DNA from: Azospirillum sp. TSA2s
GTDB lineage: Bacteria > Pseudomonadota > Alphaproteobacteria > Azospirillales > Azospirillaceae
Reading direction: 5' to 3'
NCBI RefSeq assembly: GCF_004923315.1
Contig: NZ_CP039650.1
Span: 806,001 to 870,000 of the forward strand
Length of the DNA stretch: 64,000 bases
A program made the translations under genes and the position numbers. Positions 56,622-64,000 of this stretch are shown piece by piece (the stretch's first letter is position 1; each line of letters starts with the position of its first letter). The notes under the pieces were generated by a model. It was not told the origin of the DNA. It ran no database searches and saw only the letters and a list, made by a program, of their open reading frames with translations.

Positions 56622-56738
56622 GTTCAGCGCGGCCTGGGCGGCGGCGAGGCGGGCGATCGGCACGCGGTAGGGCGAGCAGGAGACATAGGTCAGCCCGCCC
56701 CTCTCGCAGACGGAGATCTCCACCACTTCACCGACGCC
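56622..56738 (-). pseudogene. inner part of the duplicated ppdK 3' end
   Basis: Positions 56622-56697 equal ppdK 57687-57762. After a diverged patch (56698-56714), 56715-56738 matches ppdK 57861-57884 at 22 of 24 bases, so about 80 bp of gene sequence was lost. Together with 53558-53589 it forms a truncated, non-functional copy of the ppdK C-terminal coding end. Confidence 0.8.
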
Positions 56739-56780
56739 ACTCGCCAGCCTTCGAACAATAGGCTCCGCGCTATATCTCCA

Positions 56781-56809
56781 TTGCCGGAAAATAGCCCGAA
56801 GCCTATATT
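56781..56809 (+). promoter_or_regulatory. promoter and operator-like repeat of the toxin-antitoxin pair
   Basis: TTGCCG (56781-56786), 17 bases, TATATT (56804-56809) lies 7 bases before the toxin ATG at 56817, so the transcript would be nearly leaderless. AATAGGCT (56757-56764) and AGCCTATATT (56800-56809) form an inverted repeat that overlaps the -10, a plausible site for repression by the antitoxin. Confidence 0.55.
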
Positions 56810-56816
56810 TCCGCCG

Positions 56817-57176
56817 ATGCACACCGTTCTCTTCCACACCGCGTTCGCGGCCGAATTCCGGGCTCTGCCGCGAGCCGTGCGGATAGACCTCGCCGCCGCG
56901 GCCAAGGTGCTTGGGGAGCGTGGCCCGGCGCTCGGCCGGCCCCATGTCGATACATTGAACGGTTCCCGGCATGCGAACATGAAGGAGTTGCGGTTCAAAT
57001 CGAATGGCGGGGTGTGGCGCGTCGCCTTTGCCTTCGACCCGACGCGCAACGCCGTCGTGCTGGTTGCCGGCGACAAGAGCGGGGTTTCGGAAAAGCGGTT
57101 CTACGCCTCGCTGATCGCCACCGCCGACAGCCGCTATGACGACCATCTCTCCGACCTGAAAGGAGCAAAGCCATGA
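56817..57176 (+). CDS. HigB/RelE-like toxin (phage Gp49-like family)
   Basis: The 119-residue product starts MHTVLFHTAFAAEFRALPRA and has the RelE/Gp49-like core: LGRPHVDTLNGSRHANMKEL then RFKSNGGVWRVAFAFDP, and a C-terminal SEKRFYASLIATADSRYDDH. Such toxins cut mRNA at the ribosome. The stop overlaps the start of the HTH gene (ATGA), the toxin-first order of HigBA systems. There is almost no untranslated leader. Confidence 0.9.
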   Translation: MHTVLFHTAFAAEFRALPRAVRIDLAAAAKVLGERGPALGRPHVDTLNGSRHANMKELRFKSNGGVWRVAFAFDPTRNAVVLVAGDKSGVSEKRFYASLIATADSRYDDHLSDLKGAKP

Positions 57177-57511
57177 CGGCGACGATCCCGTTCGACCAGA
57201 TCCTCTCTGAGATGACCGACGACGAGCGCGCCGCGGTGGATGCACGGGCCGCCGGGATGCTGGCCGAGATCGACGGATTGGCGGAGCTGCGCCGGCTGGC
57301 GGAACTGACCCAGGGTCAGGTTGCCGAAACCCTGAACGTGAAGCAGCCGACCGTCCACCAGATCGAGAAGCGGGCCGACCTGTATCTGTCCACCCTGCGG
57401 CGCTTCGTGGAAGCCGCGGGCGGGGAGTTGGAATTGCGGGTTTCCCTTCCGGGAAAAGGGGCGTTCAAGCTGACGGGCATCGGCGAGTTGACCTCCGGCT
57501 CCCGGCGCTGA
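57173..57511 (+). CDS. HigA-like XRE antitoxin
   Basis: The 112-residue product has the XRE helix-turn-helix ELTQGQVAETLNVKQPTVHQ followed by IEKRADLYLSTLRRFVEAAG, and a C-terminal beta strand ELELRVSLPG. It would neutralise the upstream toxin and repress the operon. Coupled to the toxin gene by the ATGA overlap. Confidence 0.9.
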   Translation: MTATIPFDQILSEMTDDERAAVDARAAGMLAEIDGLAELRRLAELTQGQVAETLNVKQPTVHQIEKRADLYLSTLRRFVEAAGGELELRVSLPGKGAFKLTGIGELTSGSRR

Positions 57512-57600
57512 GTCGTCTACGGTGCCTCGCCGGATGGAACAATGAACAGTCTTCCGAAACCTGTTCCACGCTGTTCCACCCACCCAACTCCGCCGCCAAA

Positions 57601-57648
57601 ACGAAACGGCCCCCTTCCCTTGCGGGAAGAGGGCCGAAATCGTTTCAG
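57601..57648 (-). terminator. terminator of ppdK
   Basis: On the minus strand CGGCCC and GGGCCG plus an inner TTCCC/GGGAA form a long stem, followed by TTTCGTTTTGG. A near-identical hairpin occurs in the duplicated tail (about 53500-53545). Confidence 0.75.
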
Positions 57649-57662
57649 CTACCCGAACCGGC

Positions 57663-60356
57663 TCAGTCGCGCTTGACCGTGTCGCTGTTCAGCGCGGCCT
57701 GGGCGGCGGCGAGGCGGGCGATCGGCACGCGGTAGGGCGAGCAGGAGACATAGGTCAGCCCGATCTTTTCGCAGAAGGAGATCGAGGCCGGGTCGCCGCC
57801 ATGCTCGCCGCAGATGCCGAGCTTGATGTCCGGACGGACCTTGCGGCCGCGCTCGGTGGCGATCTCCACCAGTTCGCCGACGCCGGTGACGTCCAGCGAC
57901 TGGAACGGATCCTGCTCCAGGATGCCCTGGCGCTGGTACTCCGGCAGGAAGCTGCCGGCGTCGTCGCGCGACAGGCCCAGCGTGGTCTGGGTCAGGTCGT
58001 TGGTGCCGTAGCTGAAGAACTCGGCCGATTCGGCGATCTCGCCGGCCTTCAGGGCCGCGCGCGGGATCTCGATCATCGTGCCGGTCAGATACTCCACCGT
58101 CACGCCGGTCTCGGCCTTCACCTGCTCGGCGGCGCGGTCGATCACCGCCTTGAGGATGTCGAACTCCTTCTTCGTGATGATCAGCGGGATCATCACCTCG
58201 GGAATGACGGCCTCGCCGGTGGTCTTGGCGACCTCGGCTGCGGCGGCGAAGATGGCGCGGGCCTGCATCTCGTAGATCTCGGGGTACGAGATGCCCAGAC
58301 GGCAGCCGCGATGGCCCAACATCGGGTTCGCTTCATGCAGCTGGATGGTGCGGTGGCGAACCCGCAGCGGATCGGTGCCGGTGGCCTGGGCGACCTCCGC
58401 CATGTCCTCTTCGGTGTTCGGCAGGAACTCGTGCAGCGGCGGGTCGAGCAGGCGGATCGTCACCGGCAGGCCGGTCATGATCGTGAACAGATCGACGAAG
58501 TCCTTCTTCTGGAAGGGCTCCAGCTTGGCGAGCGCCTTGCGGCGGCCGGCCTCGTCCTCCGCCAGGATCATCTCGCGGACGGCCAGGATGCGCTCCGGGT
58601 CGAAGAACATGTGCTCGGTGCGCGACAGGCCGATGCCCTCGGCGCCGAACTTCCGCGCGGTGCGGGCGTCCAGCGGGGTTTCGGCGTTGGCGCGGATCTT
58701 CATCCGGCGGATGCTGTCGGCCCAGCCCATCAGGGTGGCGAAGTCGCCCGACAGTTCCGGCTGGATCGTCGGCACCTCGCCCAGCATCACCTCGCCGGTG
58801 GAGCCGTCGATGGTGACGATGTCGCCTTCCTTCACGGTGACGCCGCGGACGGCCATCTGCTTGGTCTTGTAGTCGATGCGCAGGTCGCCGGCGCCCGACA
58901 CGCAGGCACGGCCCATGCCGCGGGCAACCACCGCCGCGTGGCTGGTCATGCCGCCGCGGCTGGTCAGGATGCCGCGGGCGGCGTGCATGCCGTGGATGTC
59001 CTCAGGCGAGGTCTCGATGCGGCAGAGGATCACCGACTCGCCCTTGCCGGCCATCTGCTCGGCCTCGTCGGCGGTGAACACCACCTTGCCCGACGCGGCG
59101 CCGGGGGAGGCCGGCAGGCCCTTGGCGATCACCTTGCGGTCGGCCTTGGGGTCCAGCGTCGGGTGCAGCAGCTGGTCGAGCGAGGCCGGATCGATGCGGC
59201 GGACCGCCTCGTTCTGGTCGATGACGCCCTCGTTCGCCAGATCGACGGCGATCTTCAGCGCGGCCGGGGCGGTGCGCTTGCCGTTGCGGGTCTGCAGCAT
59301 GAACAGCTTGTTCTGCTGGACCGTGAACTCGATGTCCTGCATGTCGCGGTAGTGCTTTTCCAGCTTGAGGCGGACCTCGTTCAGCTGGTTGAACACCTCC
59401 GGCATCACCTCTTCCATGGCGGGGAGGTCGGACTTATTGGCAATCTTGCCGGCGACGGTCAGGTGCTGCGGCGTGCGGATGCCGGCGACCACGTCCTCGC
59501 CCTGGGCGTTGACCAGATACTCGCCGTAGAAGGCGTTCTCGCCGGTCGACGGGTTGCGGGTGAAGGCCACGCCGGTGGCGCAGTCGTTGCCCATGTTGCC
59601 GAAGACCATGCACTGCACGTTGACCGCGGTGCCCCAATCGGCCGGGATGTCGTGCAGCTTGCGGTAGGTGATGGCGCGGGCGTTCATCCAGGAGCCGAAG
59701 ACGGCGCCGATGGCGCCCCACAGCTGCTCCTGCACATCCTGCGGGAAGGGCCGGCCCAGCTCGCGCTCGACCGCCTTCTTGTAGTCCTCGATCACCGCCT
59801 GCCAATCCTCGGCCGACAGGTCGGTGTCGAGGTTGTAGGACTTGTCGCGCTTGTGGTTGTCGAGGATGTCCTCGAAATGGTGATGCTCAACGTCGAGCAC
59901 GACGTTGGAGTACATCTGGATGAAGCGGCGATAGCTGTCGTAGGCGAAGCGGCCGTCGCCCGACCGCTTGGCGAGACCGGCCGCGGTCGCGTCGTTCAGG
60001 CCCAGGTTCAGGACGGTGTCCATCATGCCCGGCATCGACGCGCGGGCGCCGGAGCGGACCGACACCAGCAGCGGGTTGACCGGATCGCCGAACCTGGCGT
60101 CCATCGCCTGTTCCAGCCGCGCGATGGCGGCGTTCACCTGCGCCGTCAGCTCCGGCGGATAGGAGCGGCCGTTGGCGTAGAAATAGGTGCACAGCTCGGT
60201 GGTGATCGTGAAGCCCGGCGGAACGGGCAGGCCAAGATTGGCCATCTCGGCCAGATTGGCGCCCTTACCGCCCAGCAGGTTCTTCATATCGGCCCGTCCT
60301 TCGGTGGCACCGGCCCCGAAGCTGTAGACCCACTTGGATTCACCCTGGCTCGCCAT
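57663..60356 (-). CDS. ppdK: pyruvate, phosphate dikinase
   Basis: Interconverts pyruvate, ATP and Pi with PEP, AMP and PPi. The 897-residue product has the nucleotide-binding start KNLLGGKGANLAEMANLGLP and FTITTELCTYFYANG, the phospho-His domain GGMTSHAAVVARGMGRACVS and the PEP/pyruvate domain RTEHMFFD with the catalytic-Cys segment GICGEHGGDP. AGAGGAA precedes the ATG. The 3' end is partly duplicated at 53558-53589/56622-56738. Upstream, 60357-60710 carries its promoter region and a CCCAA-ACG-TTGGG repeat (60507-60519) but no other gene. Confidence 0.96.
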   Translation of the reverse strand: MASQGESKWVYSFGAGATEGRADMKNLLGGKGANLAEMANLGLPVPPGFTITTELCTYFYANGRSYPPELTAQVNAAIARLEQAMDARFGDPVNPLLVSVRSGARASMPGMMDTVLNLGLNDATAAGLAKRSGDGRFAYDSYRRFIQMYSNVVLDVEHHHFEDILDNHKRDKSYNLDTDLSAEDWQAVIEDYKKAVERELGRPFPQDVQEQLWGAIGAVFGSWMNARAITYRKLHDIPADWGTAVNVQCMVFGNMGNDCATGVAFTRNPSTGENAFYGEYLVNAQGEDVVAGIRTPQHLTVAGKIANKSDLPAMEEVMPEVFNQLNEVRLKLEKHYRDMQDIEFTVQQNKLFMLQTRNGKRTAPAALKIAVDLANEGVIDQNEAVRRIDPASLDQLLHPTLDPKADRKVIAKGLPASPGAASGKVVFTADEAEQMAGKGESVILCRIETSPEDIHGMHAARGILTSRGGMTSHAAVVARGMGRACVSGAGDLRIDYKTKQMAVRGVTVKEGDIVTIDGSTGEVMLGEVPTIQPELSGDFATLMGWADSIRRMKIRANAETPLDARTARKFGAEGIGLSRTEHMFFDPERILAVREMILAEDEAGRRKALAKLEPFQKKDFVDLFTIMTGLPVTIRLLDPPLHEFLPNTEEDMAEVAQATGTDPLRVRHRTIQLHEANPMLGHRGCRLGISYPEIYEMQARAIFAAAAEVAKTTGEAVIPEVMIPLIITKKEFDILKAVIDRAAEQVKAETGVTVEYLTGTMIEIPRAALKAGEIAESAEFFSYGTNDLTQTTLGLSRDDAGSFLPEYQRQGILEQDPFQSLDVTGVGELVEIATERGRKVRPDIKLGICGEHGGDPASISFCEKIGLTYVSCSPYRVPIARLAAAQAALNSDTVKRD

Positions 60357-60710
60357 CGCGGAATTCCTCTCGCCCCATGGTCGTCCGGCATGCGGGTGCT
60401 CCCCTTGTGCTCCACGGGCGATCCACCGGGCGGTTGTTTTCCGCTCAGCGAAACGTCGTGGTCAGTTTGCTTGACCGCACATGCCGCTGAGTGGACCTTC
60501 TATCGCCCCAAACGTTGGGACACAAGACAGTCGCGTGGTCTAGAACGGGATGACCTGCGCTTTGCCGGCAAAGGAGCGTTGCGACTATATCGTATTGCCG
60601 GATCCCCATTACTCCGGCGGAACCGCATAAGCACCGATTCGAATGGTGAAATGCGGTCGAAGTACCCCGTAAATCCAAAGAAAAACGGGACCATTTCCAC
60701 TGCAAATGTT

Positions 60711-62966
60711 TCAGATGCTGAAGCAGGCGTCGGCTGGACATTCGACCCAGTGCTTGCCCTCCCCCCTCAGCCAGTCCGCCAGCGCCGCCGCCGGCATCGG
60801 CCGGGCGAAGCGGTAGCCCTGGCCGATGGCGCAACCCTCCGCCTCCAGCATGAGGTGCTGGGCCTCGCGCTCCACCCCCTCCGCGACGACGGTCAGGCCC
60901 AGCGCCTCGCCGATCTGGATGATGGCGCGCACCAGCGGCCGGTTGGCGGCGTCGATGTCCAGTTCCTTGACGAAGCTGCGGTCGATCTTCAGTTCGCCGA
61001 CGGGGAAACGCTTCAGGTAGCTCAAGGACGAATAGCCGGTGCCGAAATCGTCGATCGACAGGGTGACGCCCAGCGCATGCAGGGCATCCAGCGCGTCATG
61101 GACGCCGACCTCCTCAGTCATCATCAGCCGCTCGGTGATCTCCAGCGTCAGGTCGTTGGCCGGGATGCCGTTGGCGGCCAGCGCGGCACGGACCTGATCC
61201 GGCAAGTCGCCGCGGGCGAAGCGGACGGCGGAGACGTTCACCGCCAGCCCCGGCACCGGCACCCCCGCCGCGCGCCAGCGGCCGAGCTGCGCCACCGAAG
61301 TCTGCAGTACCCAGCTGTCCAGCCGGTCGATCAGCCCGCATTCCTCGGCCAGCGGCACGAACTCCACCGGCGACACCGCGCCCCAGCGCGGGTGGGTCCA
61401 GCGGATCAGCGCCTCCACCCGATGCAGGCAATGCGGCTTCAGCCGGACCTGGGGCTGGTAATGCAGCTCGAACGGTGCCTCCCCGTCCGGGCATCCGGCC
61501 TCCTGGCGGTCCAGCGCCTCGCGCAGAGCCGCCTCCATCTCCAGCCGGCGCACCGCCTGTTCGTTCATGTCGCGGCGGAAGAAATGACAGCGGTTGCGGC
61601 CGGCCTGCTTGGCCCGGTACATCGCCGCGTCGGCCTGGCGCAGCAGCGTGTCGAAATCCATGCCGTCGTCGGGATGCACGGCGATGCCGATGCTGGCGGT
61701 CGGGGTCAGCGTCAGATCGGCGACCGTCAGCGGCACCGACAGGGTGGCCAGCACCCGTTCGGCCAGCAGGGACGCATGGGCGGCGTCGCAGCCCGGCAGC
61801 AATGCTACGAACTCGTCCCCGCCCAGCCGGGCCAGAGTGTCGCCCTCGATGAACAGTCGCTCCAGCCGGGTCGCCACCTCCACCAGCAGCCGGTCGCCGA
61901 CCGCATGGCCCAGCGAATCGTTGACGGTCTTGAAGCGGTCGATGTCCAGGAACATCAGCGTCACCGGCTGCCGCGTGCGTCCGGCCAGCGCCAGCGCCGC
62001 AGTGGCGCGGTCGGCCAGGAGCTGGCGGTTGGGCAGCCCGGTCAGCGTGTCGAAATAGGCCAGCCGGTTGATCTCCGCCCGCGCCCGGTCATGTTCGATG
62101 GCGAGCGCGCACAGATGCACGCAGGCCTCCACCAACCGGCGGTGAAAGGGGGCGGCAGGGCGGCGCTCGCGGTAATAGAGCGCGAAGCTGCCCAGCATGC
62201 GGGCGTCCCGCCCCTTGATCGGGTTGGACCAGCAGGCGGCCAGCCCATGGGCCAGCGGCACCTCGCGATAGGGTGCCCAGCGCGGGTCTTCGGCGATGTC
62301 GACGGACATCACCGCTTCGCCCCGGCTCATCGCGCTGCCGCAGCAGCCGACGTCGGGACCGATGGCCAGCCCGTCGATGGCATTGGCATAGACGACGGGC
62401 AGCGATGGGGCGGCGGCGACCCGCATGCGGTTCTCGTCGTCACGCAGCATCACCGAACAGGCGACCTCCGGCGCGCAGGCCTCCACCTGCCGGCAGAGGA
62501 AATCCAGGACCTGCTTCAGCGACCGGCCGGCAGCCACCAGTTCCAGGACATTCTGTTGCAGGCGTGCCACCGCCTCCGCCCGTTCGCGCTCGTCGAAATC
62601 GCGCATCTCGCACAGAAGCAGAACGTCTTCGCCGTCGGTCAGATGCTGCCAGTGCAGATCGACCGGGACCGGATCGCGGCGAGGAACGCGCAAGGCAGCG
62701 GTGCCGGGCGGTGGATGGTCGTTTTCCTGCGCCCCATCCCACACCGCCTGCCAATCACGGCCACCGAAATCGAGCAGGCCGGGCAGCGGGCGGCCGATCA
62801 GCGCATCCAGAGGGGCGCCGGCCAGCCGGGCGAAACCGGGATTGGCGCCGACGATGGTGCCGTCGGCCGATGTCCAGACCAAGGCCGCGCTCCATTGCGC
62901 AGCAGTCACCCGCAACAGGCGATCGGACGGCAGGCGGTCGTCCAGCGCGGTCCCGGCCGAATCCAT
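60711..62966 (-). CDS. PAS-GAF-GGDEF-EAL cyclic-di-GMP protein
   Basis: The 751-residue cytoplasmic product has a PAS domain (about 20-130, SADGTIVGANPGFARLAGAP) and a GAF domain (about 160-310) with a Cys-rich GPDVGCCGSAMSRGEAV loop. A GGDEF domain follows with all key residues (FLDIDRFKTVNDSLGH, RLGGDEFVALL), then an EAL domain (RVEALIRWTHPR, DDFGTGYSSLSYLKRF). Both catalytic centres look intact, unlike the GGDEF of the protein at 24790. No membrane segment is seen. The gene is monocistronic. Confidence 0.92.
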   Translation of the reverse strand: MDSAGTALDDRLPSDRLLRVTAAQWSAALVWTSADGTIVGANPGFARLAGAPLDALIGRPLPGLLDFGGRDWQAVWDGAQENDHPPPGTAALRVPRRDPVPVDLHWQHLTDGEDVLLLCEMRDFDERERAEAVARLQQNVLELVAAGRSLKQVLDFLCRQVEACAPEVACSVMLRDDENRMRVAAAPSLPVVYANAIDGLAIGPDVGCCGSAMSRGEAVMSVDIAEDPRWAPYREVPLAHGLAACWSNPIKGRDARMLGSFALYYRERRPAAPFHRRLVEACVHLCALAIEHDRARAEINRLAYFDTLTGLPNRQLLADRATAALALAGRTRQPVTLMFLDIDRFKTVNDSLGHAVGDRLLVEVATRLERLFIEGDTLARLGGDEFVALLPGCDAAHASLLAERVLATLSVPLTVADLTLTPTASIGIAVHPDDGMDFDTLLRQADAAMYRAKQAGRNRCHFFRRDMNEQAVRRLEMEAALREALDRQEAGCPDGEAPFELHYQPQVRLKPHCLHRVEALIRWTHPRWGAVSPVEFVPLAEECGLIDRLDSWVLQTSVAQLGRWRAAGVPVPGLAVNVSAVRFARGDLPDQVRAALAANGIPANDLTLEITERLMMTEEVGVHDALDALHALGVTLSIDDFGTGYSSLSYLKRFPVGELKIDRSFVKELDIDAANRPLVRAIIQIGEALGLTVVAEGVEREAQHLMLEAEGCAIGQGYRFARPMPAAALADWLRGEGKHWVECPADACFSI

Positions 62967-63141
62967 GACCCCTGATCCCTCCGGACATGCTTCGGGAACG
63001 CCGCACCGGCGCCCCGGGGGAGTCAGCTAACATGAACACACGCGGCGCGGTCAAGGCCCCTCATCATCCGGCCATCCTGTTGCATCCACACGAGAATGGT
63101 TCCAAAGAGCGCGCGGCGGTTTTGTTCGTACACAAGCAAAA

Positions 63142-63170
63142 GGGAGGAAGCGGTTTCCCGCTCCCTCCCC
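63142..63170 (-). terminator. terminator of nrdJ
   Basis: On the minus strand GGGAGGGAGCGG pairs with CCGCTTCCTCCC, followed by TTTTGCTTG. It lies about 50 bases past the nrdJ stop. Confidence 0.75.
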
Positions 63171-63220
63171 TTCATCGTTCATCATCCGGCCAAGCTCCCG
63201 GAGGAGCGCTCCCTGGAGGA

Positions 63221-64000
63221 TCAGCTGCAGCCGGTGGTCGACCCGCAGCTGTCGCACTTCAGGCAGGTTCCGTTGCGGACCAGGGTCATGTTGCCGCATT
63301 CGCCGCAGGGATCGCCCTCGTACCCGCGGGCGCGGGCCTCGCGGATGCGGTCGAAGCGCTGGTCGCTGGTGCTGCCGCCATAGGCCGTGCCGGTGGCCGC
63401 GGTGGCAGCGACATGGCCCTGGGCGGTGGCGGCGGCGACCGCCGGGCTGGCCGCCATGGCAGCCTGGGCGGAAGCCTGGGTGCCGGCCGAGGCGGTGACG
63501 CTGACGGCCGCCGTGTCGGTGCCGGTGGCGGCGAAGGCCGCCGCGGCGCTGGCGCGCTGGGTCTGGCCACCATGCAGGACGCGCAGGTTGTTGCGGACAT
63601 AACCGGTCGATGCGATGCGGCGGACGATGTCCGACGGCTGCACCTGGGTATCCGGCAGGTCGCCCTGCTTGTCGCCGCTGCCCACGGTGAAGGGCACCAG
63701 ATCCTCCGGCGTGGCATGCGCCAGATCGGTGCGGTTCAGGTAGGAGATGGCGATCTCGCGGAAGATGTAGTCGATGACCGACGTCGCCATCTTGATGGTG
63801 TCGTTGCCGGTCACCATGCCCGACGGCTCGAAGCGCGTGAAGGTGAAGGCCTCCACGAACTCCTCCAGCGGCACGCCATATTGCAGGCCGATCGACACCG
63901 CGATGGCGAAGTTGTTCATCAGCGACCGGAAGGCGGCGCCTTCCTTGTGCATGTCGATGAAGATCTCGCCCAGGCGGCCGTCCTCATACTCGCCGGTGCG
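63221..64000 (-). CDS. nrdJ: vitamin B12-dependent ribonucleotide reductase, C-terminal part (runs off the window)
   Basis: Makes deoxyribonucleotides with adenosylcobalamin. Only the last roughly 260 residues are inside the window; the frame is open to base 64000. Visible family parts are GEIFIDMHKEGAAFRSLMNN, SIGLQYGVPLEEFVEAFTFT and RFEPSGMVTGNDTIKMATSV. An Ala/Thr-rich stretch of about 60 residues links this to a C-terminal zinc-ribbon-like tail CGECGNMTLVRNGTCLKCDS and CGSTTGCS, as in alphaproteobacterial class II enzymes. Confidence 0.93.
   Translation of the reverse strand, partial: RTGEYEDGRLGEIFIDMHKEGAAFRSLMNNFAIAVSIGLQYGVPLEEFVEAFTFTRFEPSGMVTGNDTIKMATSVIDYIFREIAISYLNRTDLAHATPEDLVPFTVGSGDKQGDLPDTQVQPSDIVRRIASTGYVRNNLRVLHGGQTQRASAAAAFAATGTDTAAVSVTASAGTQASAQAAMAASPAVAAATAQGHVAATAATGTAYGGSTSDQRFDRIREARARGYEGDPCGECGNMTLVRNGTCLKCDSCGSTTGCS

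Noticed and set aside
60500..60700. 66-codon minus-strand frame upstream of ppdK
   Set aside because: Arg/Ser-rich with no ribosome site or pattern; more likely leader and promoter DNA.
57801..62975. A 1724-codon open frame on the plus strand
   Set aside because: It lies antisense to ppdK and the PAS-GAF-GGDEF-EAL gene, both with clear family motifs. Long antisense frames arise from GC-rich third positions.

Overview
This window comes from the chromosome of a GC-rich alphaproteobacterium. The most likely home is the Rhodospirillales, near Azospirillum; that placement is inference. It rests on very high third-position GC, a class I lysyl-tRNA synthetase, a COQ7-type ubiquinone hydroxylase, a DUF2336 protein, a B12-dependent ribonucleotide reductase, pyruvate phosphate dikinase and an mdh-sucCD-sucAB cluster. 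GC-rich palindromic repeats of the kind frequent in that group fill many gaps between genes.

Layout. 1-5.6 kb: dnaX-ybaB-recR (replication and recombination), then a membrane-anchored CrtI-like FAD oxidoreductase. 5.7-11.6 kb: gluQ, an HNH endonuclease, dsbB-coq7, two tRNA-Leu genes, a CMD/AhpD-like protein divergent from a rhodanese, and small membrane proteins. 11.7-15.4 kb: a CinA-type MoCF protein, sfsA, map, then an AT-rich secreted-protein gene held between 35-bp direct repeats beside an IS630 remnant and tRNA-Thr. 15.4-24.6 kb: recQ, mutT, argJ, a parvulin PPIase, secA and mscL. 24.8-32.6 kb: a periplasmic-sensor GGDEF-EAL protein, an ArsR/AHSA1 pair, an SMR transporter, lysS, a possible small RNA, DUF2336 and a secreted protein.

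32.9-40.6 kb is the TCA block mdh, sucC, sucD, sucA, sucB, all on the plus strand and closed by a strong terminator. It covers 2-oxoglutarate to succinate plus malate to oxaloacetate. 40.8-44.4 kb holds a convergent pair, a class 3 lipase and a YopT-like (C58) cysteine peptidase, then a PAS protein and formyl-CoA transferase (frc). 44.6-50.2 kb holds small hypothetical genes, an SGNH-like membrane protein, a ferritin-like protein and hrpB.

50.2-57.6 kb is an accessory hotspot. It contains a wHTH regulator, an AT-rich two-gene module (unknown protein plus XRE-ImmA/IrrE peptidase), an orphan antitoxin-like gene, a head-to-tail IS66-family duplication with 8-bp target repeats, a partial copy of the ppdK 3' end, and a HigBA-type toxin-antitoxin pair. 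The intact ppdK follows, then a PAS-GAF-GGDEF-EAL protein, and the window ends inside nrdJ. The most unusual features are the lipase/C58 pair, the ppdK-tail duplication around the toxin-antitoxin pair, the IS66 structure, and a 57-bp palindromic unit nested in a repeat whose empty site is also present here.
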